This document shows positions 34,031-45,583 of a stretch of DNA of 64,000 bases, one piece after another. Within the stretch, counting starts at the first letter, position 1. Every line of letters begins with the position of its first letter. The stretch lies in contig JALQBC010000004.1 of the NCBI GenBank assembly GCA_023375675.1, positions 992,001 through 1,056,000 of the forward strand, read 5' to 3'. The stretch comes from Cytospora piceicola. Lineage: Eukaryota; Ascomycota; Sordariomycetes; Diaporthales; Cytosporaceae. A program made the position numbers and the translations under genes. The notes beneath the pieces were generated by a model. That model saw only the letters and a list, made by a program, of their open reading frames with translations. It did no database searches and had not been told where the DNA came from.

Positions 34031-35944
34031 ATGACAAGACACGGCCCCCTAACCTCCATGGCCCTCGGCCGCTCCCCTTACGACGACATCGTCATGGGTG
34101 TAGGCGAAGGCGACATCCGCGCCCCTTTGCAGATGTACGACGAGCGCGCCCGACCCGTCAACCCGGAGACCAGGCGGATCAACCGGGACATCATCCGCTC
34201 CCACAACGAGGTTATGCAGGTCATCGGCGTTGTCGAGCCCGAGGAGAGCAAGGAGGAGGTCATCGCCGAGAGGCTGCGCCACATCGAGCACACGCAACAC
34301 GACAACCGCCTTGGACGACGGTTCGACGCGAACTGGCGTCTCTGTGAGCTCCTCGGCGTCTGGGGTCTCGGTGGGATCAGGCAGCGCATATTCCTCTACA
34401 GGGAGTACTCGCATGTGGGGTTCTGGAAGCCTGTCCCATACGACTCGGGAAGGCCTTGGGCTGCGAGGCTATTCGGGGATGGACTACCTGCCTTTGTAGC
34501 TTCTACGGCGTTGGATTTGACCTTGGTTGTGGGGCTTACCAGGAAGAGCACCGTCCTGAGATGGGGGTGCTCTTACGTTCAGACCATGCTGAAAATCTGG
34601 CTCTTCTTACGACGAACGGACTTGTTACCCGCCTCGGCTTCTTACTGGTTTCCGAGCTGGAAATACTTTGTGCCTTTTACAGAATCATCCATCATTCCTC
34701 CATGCCCGCCGCCAACATACATCTGCCCTGTTGCTATATCCTCATGGCTGGGACGCGTCGCGATGGGGGTAGCCCCCGTTGTGGCATTCTGGTCCGTCGA
34801 GCGCTTGCTCCGCCACCTGAGGAACGCGCTCCACGAAGAATTATATGATGTATTGCCTCACCCTAGCAGCCTCGGGCAGCCTTCAGCACCAAACCACGAA
34901 TTTCTCCTCCAGAATGCTTCAGCCAATGCGGAAGACCCTGTCCAGAGCCTGGCACAGTCCGGTCCCGTCCCACACGCGCACAATGCAGAGGCTGTACCCG
35001 TAAGGGTGCCGTCAGGTGTTCCTGCAGGGCATACTCCTGGCGAAGAGAATGACTGGGAGGCTCCTCAGTTGACCGAAGCGTCTGCCAATACCGACGCCGG
35101 CCCCGACGCTATACCGGTAGAAGGCAGCACCGTCCCCCCCACTCGGCCCAGCGGCAGCGCGCGTTTCGATGGTCGCCGTCCTAGCAGCCGGCCGCAACAT
35201 CCGCGACACACCGAAGCCGATGACTTCACCGATGACGACGAAGAGACCGAAGTCGTCTCCGCAACCCTCATCAGCTTTGACGTCGAGAACAGCCCGGAAA
35301 ACATCGACCCCAACGACGCCAACATCCCTCCGGGCGTCTGGTCCGCGGAGTTGCGACCGAACCCGGGCAATGACTCCCAGAGCGTTGGGACGGCACGCGA
35401 CGGGGACGCGCCTCGGCGCCCGCTTCGTCTGTACAGGGCCAACGAGCTCACGCAGCTTCCGGCCAACCTGGCGGCGAGGATGTTTGCCCGCCGCATGGTA
35501 TCTTTGTGCTTCGCGCCGCTGGAGGCCTCGGCTCTGAGGGAGGTCGCCTTGCTGTGGTGCCGGACGAGGGGGCTGCCGGCGGCATCGCTGTGGGAGCCGA
35601 CCTGGCTCTGGCCGTTCACCTTCGGGACTGGCGGGCATGGCGTGGAGTCCGCTCTGGGTCTCTGGGCTACAAAGGGCACGATCCTGAACTTCCTTGAAGT
35701 GGAGGTGATCCACCTCCTGCTGGACTTTGCCATCTGGACGGGAACGACCCTGTACTCCACCACGTTTATGATGTCAAGCGAGGAATGGGAGAAGCAGGAG
35801 AAAGAAAGACAGGAGCGGAGGCAGCAACAAGAACGGCTGGAAGCCGCGGCTGCAGCTGCATCGACCGACCACGCGAACCTGCGAACGACACCTGGCGCAG
35901 CCAGTAGGGACAGCAACAGACCGAGGAACGAGCCCAGGCGTTAG
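34031..35944 (+). CDS. Multi-pass membrane protein of unknown function
   Basis: Single exon, 637 aa from the ATG at 34031 (MTRHGPLTSMALG), which has a good initiation context (TCACCATGA). The frame is open for another 57 codons upstream but contains no ATG there. Residues 1-145 are soluble. Hydrophobic segments are seen at about 150-169 (LPAFVASTALDLTLVVGL), 230-256 (VAISSWLGRVAMGVAPVVAF) and 560-581 (IHLLLDFAIWTGTTLYSTTF). A long polar loop at about 270-480 is Pro/Ser/Asp-rich and probably disordered. The C-terminus is a charged Glu/Gln/Arg helix, possibly a short coiled coil (about 582-605). No catalytic motif recognised. The layout suggests an endomembrane or mitochondrial membrane protein of a filamentous-fungal orphan family. 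Confidence 0.75.
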   Translation: MTRHGPLTSMALGRSPYDDIVMGVGEGDIRAPLQMYDERARPVNPETRRINRDIIRSHNEVMQVIGVVEPEESKEEVIAERLRHIEHTQHDNRLGRRFDANWRLCELLGVWGLGGIRQRIFLYREYSHVGFWKPVPYDSGRPWAARLFGDGLPAFVASTALDLTLVVGLTRKSTVLRWGCSYVQTMLKIWLFLRRTDLLPASASYWFPSWKYFVPFTESSIIPPCPPPTYICPVAISSWLGRVAMGVAPVVAFWSVERLLRHLRNALHEELYDVLPHPSSLGQPSAPNHEFLLQNASANAEDPVQSLAQSGPVPHAHNAEAVPVRVPSGVPAGHTPGEENDWEAPQLTEASANTDAGPDAIPVEGSTVPPTRPSGSARFDGRRPSSRPQHPRHTEADDFTDDDEETEVVSATLISFDVENSPENIDPNDANIPPGVWSAELRPNPGNDSQSVGTARDGDAPRRPLRLYRANELTQLPANLAARMFARRMVSLCFAPLEASALREVALLWCRTRGLPAASLWEPTWLWPFTFGTGGHGVESALGLWATKGTILNFLEVEVIHLLLDFAIWTGTTLYSTTFMMSSEEWEKQEKERQERRQQQERLEAAAAAASTDHANLRTTPGAASRDSNRPRNEPRR

Positions 35945-36175
35945 TATTCTAGGCTCATTGCCAAGCTGAGATTTATCTGGGCCACTAGAACCGCTGGTCG
36001 TCATAGCTGCAATGCCCCCAGCAATCACAACACCAGGCCAACCCATCCTGGTTGGCAAGAGCGCCTGGCGGATCTCATAGTTCCTGCACAGCGTCAACAA
36101 CGTCGATGGCGTCGACTCGGACCCTTGGGGCGGTTACGGGTTCAACGACGCCGATTCCACACTGACCTTGAGGTA

Positions 36176-36616
36176 ATGGAGGCACTGTGGGAGGATTTCA
36201 AGGCGGCTATCATGCACGGGGCAAGCGACAACCAGCCACATGGGTCTGTACCCCTTTACGGACGCAGCTCAATTCGTCTGTGCTGGTGGAGGCTCAAGCT
36301 GAGATGTTGGCGAGGAGAAGCGGAGGATGTGCGGGAGCTGCTCCAGAGACCAGATTTCAAGAACATGATATCCTCGCAGTTCGACAGGCGGCTGCAGTAC
36401 ATAGCACTGACAAGGAGGGAAAGCCGTTTGACCAGATTGGCCGGAAGCTCAGGGGGAGGGAGTACAGGCGACGAAGAAGACCGGCGCTGGATGGGCCTGG
36501 CGTGGCCGGTCGGCGAGGCCATCAGAAAGGATACTGAACATCTCCGTACTGAGAAATTCTACGACGGCGAAGACGGGGGCTACCTCCACTCCGTGAGACA
36601 AGCTCTGCTTCCCTAG
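36176..36616 (+). CDS. Short coding-like ORF, possibly a gene remnant
   Basis: 146 aa from the ATG at 36176. Codon use and composition look genuine (MEALWEDFKAAIMHG, EDVRELLQRPDFKNM, RRWMGLAWPVGEAIRKDTEH), but no family is recognised. The same frame is open, without an ATG, for another ~17 codons upstream. In the 170 bp before it a different frame reads coherently (MPPAITTPGQPILVGKSAW and later VDGVDSDPWGGYGFNDADS), interrupted by TAG. That pattern fits either an unrecognised intron or a frameshifted gene. It lies 230 bp after the membrane-protein gene and could be read on the same transcript. Confidence 0.4.
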   Translation: MEALWEDFKAAIMHGASDNQPHGSVPLYGRSSIRLCWWRLKLRCWRGEAEDVRELLQRPDFKNMISSQFDRRLQYIALTRRESRLTRLAGSSGGGSTGDEEDRRWMGLAWPVGEAIRKDTEHLRTEKFYDGEDGGYLHSVRQALLP

Positions 36617-37541
36617 CACGAGGAAGCACTGTCGCCCCGGGCCAGGGCGATCTGTAGTCAACTTGGCGTGTCTATGGGGTTAGTCGATAAAGAATTGCTT
36701 GAGCATTTTTCGGGCTGACCTCAAAGAAGAGCACGCGCAAGACCAAGCAGTAGAGGCGGCGTCTTCAGCGGCGGGTACTGCAATGGGCGAGACGACGCCG
36801 TCGGGGGACCGTAGGTGTCGCCTCCGTGCTTCTGGTCGGGCCGACGCTACATTGATCGGGTCTTACGGCGGGAATCAGGTCTGCCAGTAATGTGCCGTGA
36901 GGGTGGATTACCGTGTTGAAGCGCTTTGTTTAAATGCTGATGCCTCTGTGGAAACCTGCAGCGTCTTTTGTGGTATTCTCTCGTTGTGGGCATAGCGGAC
37001 AGAATCGATCTGATTATTCCGTACATTACAAATTGATGCCAGTTTCTTCCACTGTGACACATCCATAAATAACGCAACAAGAGTCCTCAGCTCAGGCAGC
37101 ATTGTGCTATGGCGGGTGGGACTCGTTACTCTTCCTTGTTTCCACCCATGCGGCTGAAAATCCATACCACACGCCCTGCGTTCGGATGAACAGTCAATGT
37201 GGATGAAGTGACAGTGGTAACCCGACAGAACACCCAGCTTTGGCTTCGGTGCTGGGCAACATGGCACGCCCCGAGCGGGGACCTTCCGAGGCTCCAATAA
37301 CAACACCGGCGCAACGAACGCGGTTTTGTGGACGGTAGGTTTCGTCCTCGTGTGAACGTGACCTGCCTGCTGCCCGAGGTCATGAGGACAAGCATGACTG
37401 CAGCGGTGGTAAGCCAAGACGGACGCACAGACACACAAACAGACAAACACGCAAACTCCGTTCTTCCCTCATTATCATCCCAAAGCTCGTCATGTTCCCC
37501 ATCCTAACTCACCGGTCTCGACTATATCAGCGAGAGGGAGG

Positions 37542-38058
37542 ATGTTCGCCCGACTACTTGGGACGACGCGCCCTCCCGTCAGCTCGGCGCGGGATGAGTG
37601 GGGGCTCGATGTGTGCAAACGATTCCCGCTCACGATGGAATACCCGGCTGACGACATGCAGGAGAACTCGCCCAGCGAGCTCTGCCCTCGTCGGCAGCCG
37701 GTGTCTTCTACTTACTCGATGGGTATGCCTATCTCGGTGCCGGAAGCCTTGAACGCAAACGTGTTTGCTACGTCGAGGTTGTGTCGCGGAAAGCCACAGC
37801 CGACATTTTCCCGGAGTGCTGGCGACCTCGCATTGCATTTCTGAGGCTGACGGCTTTCAGCTACCTGAGAGAAGCCAAGGCACGGTGGCTGCGTTGCTGA
37901 GGTCTGTAGTTGCGAGCTTGGAGGGATGCAGCCGGGAATTTAAAACGGTGGAGGGATGTGTCGGTGTAAGTGTGCCCCCAGCCCATTTTGCTTCACCGTC
38001 CTTCCTGGAACCAATCGAGGGATTGAACTCACGGAATATAGCTCTTAAGTCGATATAA
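37542..38058 (+). pseudogene. Possible degraded coding region in shifting frames
   Basis: From the ATG at 37542 a 100-codon frame contains RDEWGLDVCKRFPLTMEYP and stops at 37844. A second frame, open to 38058, then contains QGTVAALLRSVVASLEGC and SVPPAHFASPSFLEPIEGLN. A third frame across 37690-37880 reads VCYVEVVSRKATADIFPE. The loose pattern is that of fungal Hsp70-like or other orphan proteins broken by indels, but no diagnostic motif is present and chance cannot be excluded. Confidence 0.2.
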
Positions 38059-39809
38059 GCCTTGGGCAACGCCGACTCCAAATCTCCTGCCAAGACGGAA
38101 TCGCAACTTGGCTGAATGGCCTCCTACCAGGCTTACCCGTCATGGTAGGCAGGTGAACCTGGACTTTCATGAGCCTCATCGCATGTCAGAGTAGGGGCAA
38201 ACCTCCATCGTTCCATACCGTCGAGCTGAAAACGGCCTCGCCAATAACCACAGACCTATAGGGTTGTTAAGAAAAGTAGAGAAAACCGTGATATAAGCAG
38301 GGAAATACTTATGTAGAGCTGACAGGGTACCCGTGCTTGCTGGTTGCCGCAGTCGGTCTGACTTGGATCAAATTGTACTGGCTCGAGCCCATAAACCAGC
38401 GCGACGAAGCGAGCCGCCGATGCCACGGCCATGCTGTTGCATTCAGCCCCAACAAGAAGACTGGCGACACTCCCCAGTACCACCGTTTCAACAGTGACCA
38501 CAACAGCAAGAACCGGTGGCACATGTGAACCTGGGATCCGTCGGTATTTAGCTCAGTCAGCGGCTTCTTCACCCTGCGGGCCTTTATAACTGGCTCATTG
38601 CAACGGCTGGCCATTTTGCTCGTGGCTGATCGGGCACTGTCATACTTGATGTGAAGTTTGGGCGGCCGCGGGTCCATCAGAAGTTGAAAATGTCTCCAGA
38701 TACCAATGTGGAAGTGGGATGCCTCTTGGGCGTGTTTCTGTGTCCTGTTGTTTATCTCTTCCCCACAGCCTGGCGGCGCAAGCTTGCCAGTGGAGAGACA
38801 TGTCCAAGGTGGGCAGCTTAAGCGTCAGCATCTGTAAGCATGCATGGAGGGGAGCACAACATCTTAACGACCACACCCACCCACGTAGCCTAGCCTATGG
38901 CGTCCACACCAAGACAAAGGTAGTATGTGGCTCGATGTGGGTGGGTGAAGTGCATGATAATCTTTTCAAGCTTGACATGTTGTGGCTCTCTGCGTATACG
39001 TGCTTTTGCCTGGTTTGCACCCGAATTGTGAGCCTGTTTCCCTTGTCACCTCTTCCTCGTCCACTCCGAAAGAAAGAGCGGGTTTGGGACCTGTGTGCGA
39101 CCGCCGAGGGCATATGAAACGGTCGACCCCGTCATCCATGAATCAGCGACGGACAGAAAATGCAGACGGACACCTTGTAGGTTGACCGACCGGTTTGGCG
39201 GACCACACACAGCATATACGCGGGGCAAAGTAGGCCACTCCCGGACCGGGAGTAACGGGCGATGATGCAACATCTGCAACACGGAACGACCTGCGACGCC
39301 CGCCTGGCAGACATCTGAAGGGATCTTCGACAGCACGACATGCTCGGTCAGAGAACGAGAGTTGTGTATGCATTTCAGGACAGTTCATCGCGCATCTGGC
39401 TTCGGGCAGATGCGATGCAGATGCGATGATTATTGTCGGCAGACATCTCGGATGGACCTTTGCATTCAGCACCCACCGGCGTCGGTGCCGGCGCCATATG
39501 TAAATTATATTGAGACGCGGCAACAGATTCACATGAGCCGTGTGACTTTGGGTACCGATACGGGAATACGAACGAGGCAACGAGGCGAAAAGGCAACGAG
39601 ATGCGATCGAGACCATGCGATTTATTCTCCGGGAAGGCAAGAACATCTCGCATGTAGTCTCGTGTCGCACACGGTGGGTCCCGTTTGTCAATGTGCGAGG
39701 CTAAGGAAAGGCCCAATCCAGACGTCGGTGCAGTAGTCGAGGGCACTTTCGTGCGAGGCTATGCTGTGCCGTCGTACGGCATCGCCAGACAGACCAGGGA
39801 GGGCAATGT

Positions 39810-40025
39810 ATGCTTTTCGATATATGGGTCGGTGGCTTGATTGCCAATGCAGCTCGACCTTCTAAGACCGTTGAGGATTTTGGGGATGACTTCACCCGCA
39901 GCGTGGCAGAGCCCGACCTTCTCGTAGCGTTTGTGGAGGAGCTGATGGCGAGAAGAGAGCATGCAACAATCACCACACACGGTAATGAAACGAATTCATA
40001 TGAGCCCACCACTTTCCCCCGATGA
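39810..40025 (+). CDS. Small ORF, hypothetical
   Basis: 71 codons from ATG with ordered-protein composition: MLFDIWVGGLIANAARPSK, DFTRSVAEPDLLVAFVEEL, then a polar tail. Third positions are only moderately GC-biased. No family recognised and no splice partners found. It may be a small gene or a fragment. Confidence 0.25.
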   Translation: MLFDIWVGGLIANAARPSKTVEDFGDDFTRSVAEPDLLVAFVEELMARREHATITTHGNETNSYEPTTFPR

Positions 40026-42296
40026 TATGCTGCGGCAGGCCATCACCGAAACGGTTGGTAGCGCAACTCGAGAAAGTCAAACAAGGACGTACTGGACTGT
40101 TGACTTGGACTGAGGCTCTGATGATGGAAGGCGGGGTAACGTGAGTTTGTTGGTGACCGTAGGAAACGGTGGCAGCTGTATATCTTTGGTGTTTACCTTC
40201 CTTCTTTCCAACCCATAACAGAATGAATGGGTCACGGGGTAATATAATCACCGACATCATCATACATTAGCTATACCTGCACCAGGCCATGATGTCCGAC
40301 AGTCTAAACGGTAGCTTGGAGTTTATGGTGGGAAAGGCGCTTGATGAGACGTAAAAAGTGCAGGACCCTTAGAGCCAGGACTGGTGAAGTAAGTATTGTA
40401 GGTGGGTGGCGTACATGTGCGACATGTCTCGCCCGACTACTGTTGAGTATTGCTGCCGTGTGGATAAACTCTCCCTTGATTGGGGGCAACCACTTCGACG
40501 GTGATGTCGCTCGCCGAGGTGTAAGGTGGGCACTGATCAGATGGTCCGGAGGTGTCTAGAGGATTGGCCCGTCGACCTGATACTGTCCAACTGTTTTGGC
40601 CAGAGGTTTGAAAAAAGAAACGCAGGGGTGGGAAGATTGGCGCGATTGTTGCAACGAACTCAAGTGTGTCAGATGTGTCTGTCGGTTATGGTATCCGGTC
40701 GAAGGCCAGGGCGGCATGGAACGGCCTGGCATGGCATTGCACGGCATCATGGCAGTGAGGTGAAGTTGAAGATCCAATTGCCGAGCGAGGGAGGGCGCTG
40801 GGTGGAGACCTGGTTGGTGCTCTGGTGCTGTGGGTTGCCCTGAATTGCCGCTGCGTTTGCTCCATCAGTGACAGTCCAGGCTTCTCCCCCACCTGTCTGT
40901 CCACTTGGTTTCGTCAGTGTGCTCCTCTCCGGGGGCTGAAGGGTCCACTAGTTGACCTGCGAGGCCCACTGGCCCAGGTGTCAGTGGGTGTTAATCGTAG
41001 GTCCACTGGTCCACAAAACCAAGTCTTGCAGGTCTTGCAGGTCTTGTCCTGTCCAGACGCCCTGTCTCTTGGGCCGTTGACCCATCTTCGAGACCTCGCT
41101 GTCATTGTTGTTGTTGGGGGGCAAAATTCGCTCCGTTTCAGACTCGGCCTGGTGAAGGCTTTGCCAGTCTGAGGTCTTTCTCTCTGGCTGGCTCGGCCTA
41201 GTACAAGCCTACTTACGTGAAAAACGGAGGAGACACATGATGGGCGTACCGTGTATATCGACACTACCTGTGCTGGTGGCGTGTACAAGTGCAATTCGTC
41301 GAGGTGCATTCGCAGACAGAGAGACATGCTGTCATGCAGTCATGCAGAACTGGCAGACTGGCAGACTGGAAGACTTGGAAGAGATGATAATGTGGAAACT
41401 GACAAGTCGGAGTCAACAGACATGCACGCGATCAAGGATAGTGGAGAAACTGCAGTACTGTAGGTACACCATGTACTGTGATGTAGGTACGAAATACTGC
41501 GTACCTACCTTTCTTCTTTCTACCTTTTTGCCCCCTTTCCCTTTCCTTTTCGGACCGTTCCTACATAGATCCTTCCTTCCGTTTGTTTCCCTCTTCTTGT
41601 GGCATCTAGAAGTAGGTACCTACCTAGGGTAGATGGGTCACACAGATACTTGCATATAGTGCTGTGCTTACCTGCATGCATACCTCGGAGCGTTCCTGCC
41701 CAAACCAATTCTGCCCTGTCGTGACCATAATAAGACGATAACAAGGAAGGAAGACCTCAGACTGAGCTCTTTACCCCCGAGTTTCTCCTCCGAAATATCT
41801 TCTGCCGCCATATATCTATAATATACAACCTCGCTGGCGGCCCTCACATATTACTCGTTCTTCTCAAAAACTCCCCATTGTTTAAAATCCCAGAGCAGCC
41901 CCCCGGATTTTGACTGGTCCTGCTGTGCCTCCTTTTGACTCGTGGCATCCTTGACAGCGATCTTCAGCGTGCCCATCACTTAATTCCCCACCACAAACAC
42001 TGCCCAACACCTGATTGTACCAAACTTACAGAGTTTTAAGAACAACATCAATTGCCCGCCAATTTACTCCGAGCGACAGTTTATACACAGTACCGTCCCC
42101 CAAATACTCCTCTTGGCTACCTGTTTTTGTCCACGCGAGAAACTCTACGAGCCGTCGTCATCGTCCATTATCGAGGTGTCAGACCGGCGATTTACCCCTC
42201 CCACTCGAAACCCTCCACCACTCTACCCGCGCTATAATGGTGTCTTGAATTGATACCGTTCGCAAAAACTATACGCGTTTCCCTCGACACTTCAGT

Positions 42297-45119
42297 ATGG
42301 TTGGCGCCTTCGATATCGAGAATTTGCTGGCTACGGGAACTTGGACCACCCAGAGGGCAAAGACTCCCAAACCGTGAGTGTCACTCCCACCTTCTCGAGA
42401 TGTCATCCCGGGGTCCTGACTTGCTAACCTTGGGCGTTTTGTAATTGACAGGTCTAGCCCGGTCCGAGCGAATCAATCCTCCAAGCTAGATCCCTTGGAC
42501 CCGAAAATCCCGAGGTCTATCCCTCTCCCCTCTCATAGATACTCTGGCTTCCCTCCGCCTCCAAGCGTCGAAGAAGAGGTCGAAGCTGTGGCCAAAGAGC
42601 ATGATGGCTCCCTCGTCAGCGTAGCCGACGAAGAGCCCAAATGCAGGGGAGACGTTGACCAACAACCCCTTATACTTCCCGTTGCGGAGAACAATGACGA
42701 GCGCCGCTATGTGATCCTTACGCCAACCGAGACAGACGAGGATTGTTCCTCGGACGGCAGCCATACTAGCCGCAGGCCGAAACCACGGCAGAGGACAGAT
42801 TACTTCGCCAACACAAAAATCCAACTTGACCCCAATGATGAACAGGATGCACAGTTGAAACCCCAGAGACGCAAATCGAGGGCCGATTTGCCAAGGATAG
42901 AGACACATGTGTCTCCTACTCGTCCCAAGACACCATCATACGTTCACAGGCCCAGGTCGGCAACATGTGTTGATCAGAAACCACCAGAGAACCGGGACTA
43001 TTTCAGCCCCCATCCAGAGTCAGCACGACCGGCTGGGGATGCTTTCTTGTCGCCAGTCATCAAACATGCCACCAAGGGCCGTGACAGGGCTTACTGGAAC
43101 TTTAATTCAGGAGCAAGTGCCACCAGTCCGCGAGGCCCACTCACCGATCTCAAGCCCAACTCTGGCGACCGGAAAGGAACTGATGGATATGCAAGGTCCG
43201 CTTGTTCGGCAAGTCCGTCAGCTCATCCAAGGCGTACCAATTCTGGTTTGGAGGTGCCGAGGGAGGCAAGGAAGACGGCAGAGAGACGTAGTTCTTACAG
43301 AGATGAAGTGCACAGCCGGACCTCAAAAAGCAGGCCTCCATCACCGTCCTCGGATCAAAGACCATCGCGATCGAGGTCGACCCGGAGGTCACACTCCCCA
43401 GCGAGGTCTCATCGAGAGCAGCCGAAGCTGAGTCGCCGGAAATCAAGTCACAAGAGACGTCCGTCTCCACCCCGGGAGGACGAAGTTGGGTGCTCAAGCG
43501 ATGAGTATCGGGACCAAAAAAGCCATCGATCTCACCGCCATCGCAGAAAGTCCATGGTGATCCAGGAAGATCAACCTCCGTTGCCAAGCCCTCGGCCAGC
43601 ATCGACCAGGTCCAAGTCACGACCCCCTTCACCACTACCCTCGCCGAGGTCCCATGCGAGGTCTCCCGATCATGGACAGGAGACAAATCCTCGGAGCTCA
43701 ACGTCAACCTTCAATTTAGCGAGAGATAAACGTCTAAACGAGATCGAGCGGCCCGTCTCTCCTATTTCGTCGGGGAGCTCATCCTCAACTCGAAGCCAGT
43801 CGCGGCTGAGATTCGATGGTGTCCATCGGTCCCGATCTAGAGCCTCATCCCGGACTCCAAGCATCAGGTCCAGCACGAGTACCAGCAAGCCGGTAATCAA
43901 GCCAGTAAACGCATCAGCGTTCACGTACGGCTCTACACCACTGCCCATGGCGATCCCTACAGATGAGCGCAAGAGGCCCACGATGCCACCGTCTCCAGCC
44001 TGCTCGCGGCAGGGCTCAATGGAAGAGGTCCATCGCACGAATCATCACTGGCATCCGGAGCCATCCTTCCCTACCCCTCGTCAAAGCGCAACTGGCCTGG
44101 AGCAGCCATCACTACCCATTATCTCATTCCGGCGGTATTCAGAGGACGTAAGTGCAGGCGTGAACACTGGACTGCCGGACTGTCCACGGCAGCGACCACG
44201 CGCGGGCTACTCAGACTGGCTCACATTGCCAAGATCCGAGAACTTCAATGTTTGCCCGAGTTGCTATGAGCAAGTGTTCCATCCGACTGAATTCCGCGAC
44301 CTCTTCATCCCTGCACCATTCCGTACGGGGGAGAGAGAGATTGCATGCGACCTTGGCACGTCACCATGGTACCGTATTGCCTGGCTGATGACTCGTAAAT
44401 ATCGACGATCAGATCTGCGGCTGCTTCAGGGCATTGCGGACATGTCGAAAAGGGAGAAGACACCCTGCTATGGAGACATGCGTGTCTCGCGCATTTGGTA
44501 TTCGATTACCGACCCTGGTACCAGGCGTTGCATTCCCGACTTCCACGTGTGCAGTCCTTGCGCCAAGGCAGTCGAGGTGGTCTTCCCCAGCTTGATGGGA
44601 ATCTTTGTACCGCTCGACCGAGTAGCAGAGCCGAAAGCCGGCAAGTGCAGCTTGCACTTCACGCCCAACCGAAAACGCTTCCTGACATACTTTGACGTGT
44701 TTGAGAAATGCCACGATCGGGCAATGGAGGAGAGATCAGCGCCGGATAGCAAGCGCCTCGCGTTCAACATCAATTTCTGGGCCAATGTGGACGAATGTCC
44801 CCGGGACCAGCCTCTTCGGCAAGAGTATTGGTACACTATGGCCGATATACCGGAGATGACGGCGTGCGAGGAGTGCTTCTTGGACGTGGTGTACCCAGAG
44901 CTGGTGGCGGACGTGGAGGCTAGGGCCGCTTCTGGCAGTGAGCACAAGGTGATGTCGGTCGCGAGGAACTTCTACCACAAGCCGCATCTTATCAAGTCGG
45001 CCACCGTCTGCCAGATGGCCAGCCCATGGATGAGGCAGTTGTTCAGGTCGGCTTGCAGGAGGGAGAATGGTATCTGGTATATGGATGAGAAGGTTCGGGA
45101 GAGGCTGGGATCTCTCTAG
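42297..45119 (+). CDS. Ser/Arg-rich nuclear-type protein with Cys-rich C-terminal domain
   Basis: Two exons, 42297-42373 and 42452-45119, 914 aa. The intron (78 nt, GTGAGT, branch GCTAAC, acceptor ACAG) splits a CCG codon and joins AKTPKPSSPVR. Residues 1-600 are disordered: acidic/Pro-rich first, then from about 250 to 500 rich in RS/SR dipeptides (SRSTRRSHSPARSHRE, SRKSSHKRRPSPP), reminiscent of SR splicing-related proteins. From about 610 to the end a folded region carries spaced cysteines: NVCPSCYEQVFHP, HVCSPCAKAVEVVFP, KCSLHF, DECPRD and ACEECFLDVVYPE, which suggests zinc binding. I do not recognise the domain name, but its regularity suggests conservation in filamentous ascomycetes. 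Probably nuclear by composition; that is inference. Confidence 0.85.
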
Positions 45120-45503
45120 AAGGTGGGCCTGAGATTGAAGGATTTCAAGAAGGCGAAAGATGATGTGGATGACGCATATGATATGACGATACGACACGAA
45201 ACGAAACCAGTATAAATGCATGAAGAGTTCATGGACGCGGCGGGTTGATTCCCAAATGAGAGGGCGTCGTTGGATGGGGTTTACTTAATGAAGAATATAA
45301 CGAAAGACATGACTGCGAGACGAATATGCTGGCATCTGGGATAGGAGCTTCTTTGGTTCAGGATGAGAATAAAACCATGTCCGTAGATTTACCGGACACT
45401 GCCGAGGGATCATAATGCACAGATCGACAGTAAACACCGATTCCTCTGAAAAGACGCCCCCAGGCAATCTTTGGACGCCCCTAAGCACACAAAGATGAGC
45501 TCT

Positions 45504-45538
45504 TTAGGGTTAGGGTTAATGGTTAGGGGTAGGGTTAG
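45504..45538 (+). repeat. Interstitial TTAGGG telomere-like repeat
   Basis: Two perfect TTAGGG units followed by degenerate ones (TTAATGG, TTAGGGG, TAGGG). TTAGGG is the telomere repeat of most filamentous ascomycetes. The tract is internal and lies 385 bp after the end of the preceding gene. Confidence 0.85.
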
Positions 45539-45540
45539 CA

Positions 45541-45583
45541 GCCTCCCGACCCTCGCCGGCTGAGCGAGTGGTCTGAGGGAGGC
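45541..45583. other. Long GC-rich hairpin next to the telomere-like tract
   Basis: Inverted arms GCCTCCC/GGGAGGC, GACC/GGTC and CTCGC/GCGAG nest around a 7-base loop, with only a one-base and a three-base bulge. It starts two bases after the TTAGGG tract. It is too far from a gene end to be an obvious transcript terminator. Confidence 0.7.

Larger units (their letters stand above)
36617..42296. other. 5.7 kb region with only coding-like fragments
   Basis: No confident gene. Coding-like fragments at 37542-38058 and 39810-40025 are listed separately. Simple repeats include GCAGATGCGAT twice near 39406, GGCATGG units near 40715, GTCTTGCAG three times near 41025 and GACTGGCA units near 41345. 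A TAC/CTA-rich cluster lies near 41460-41640. The last few hundred bases (about 41770-42296) are the leader and promoter of the next gene. Confidence 0.5.
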
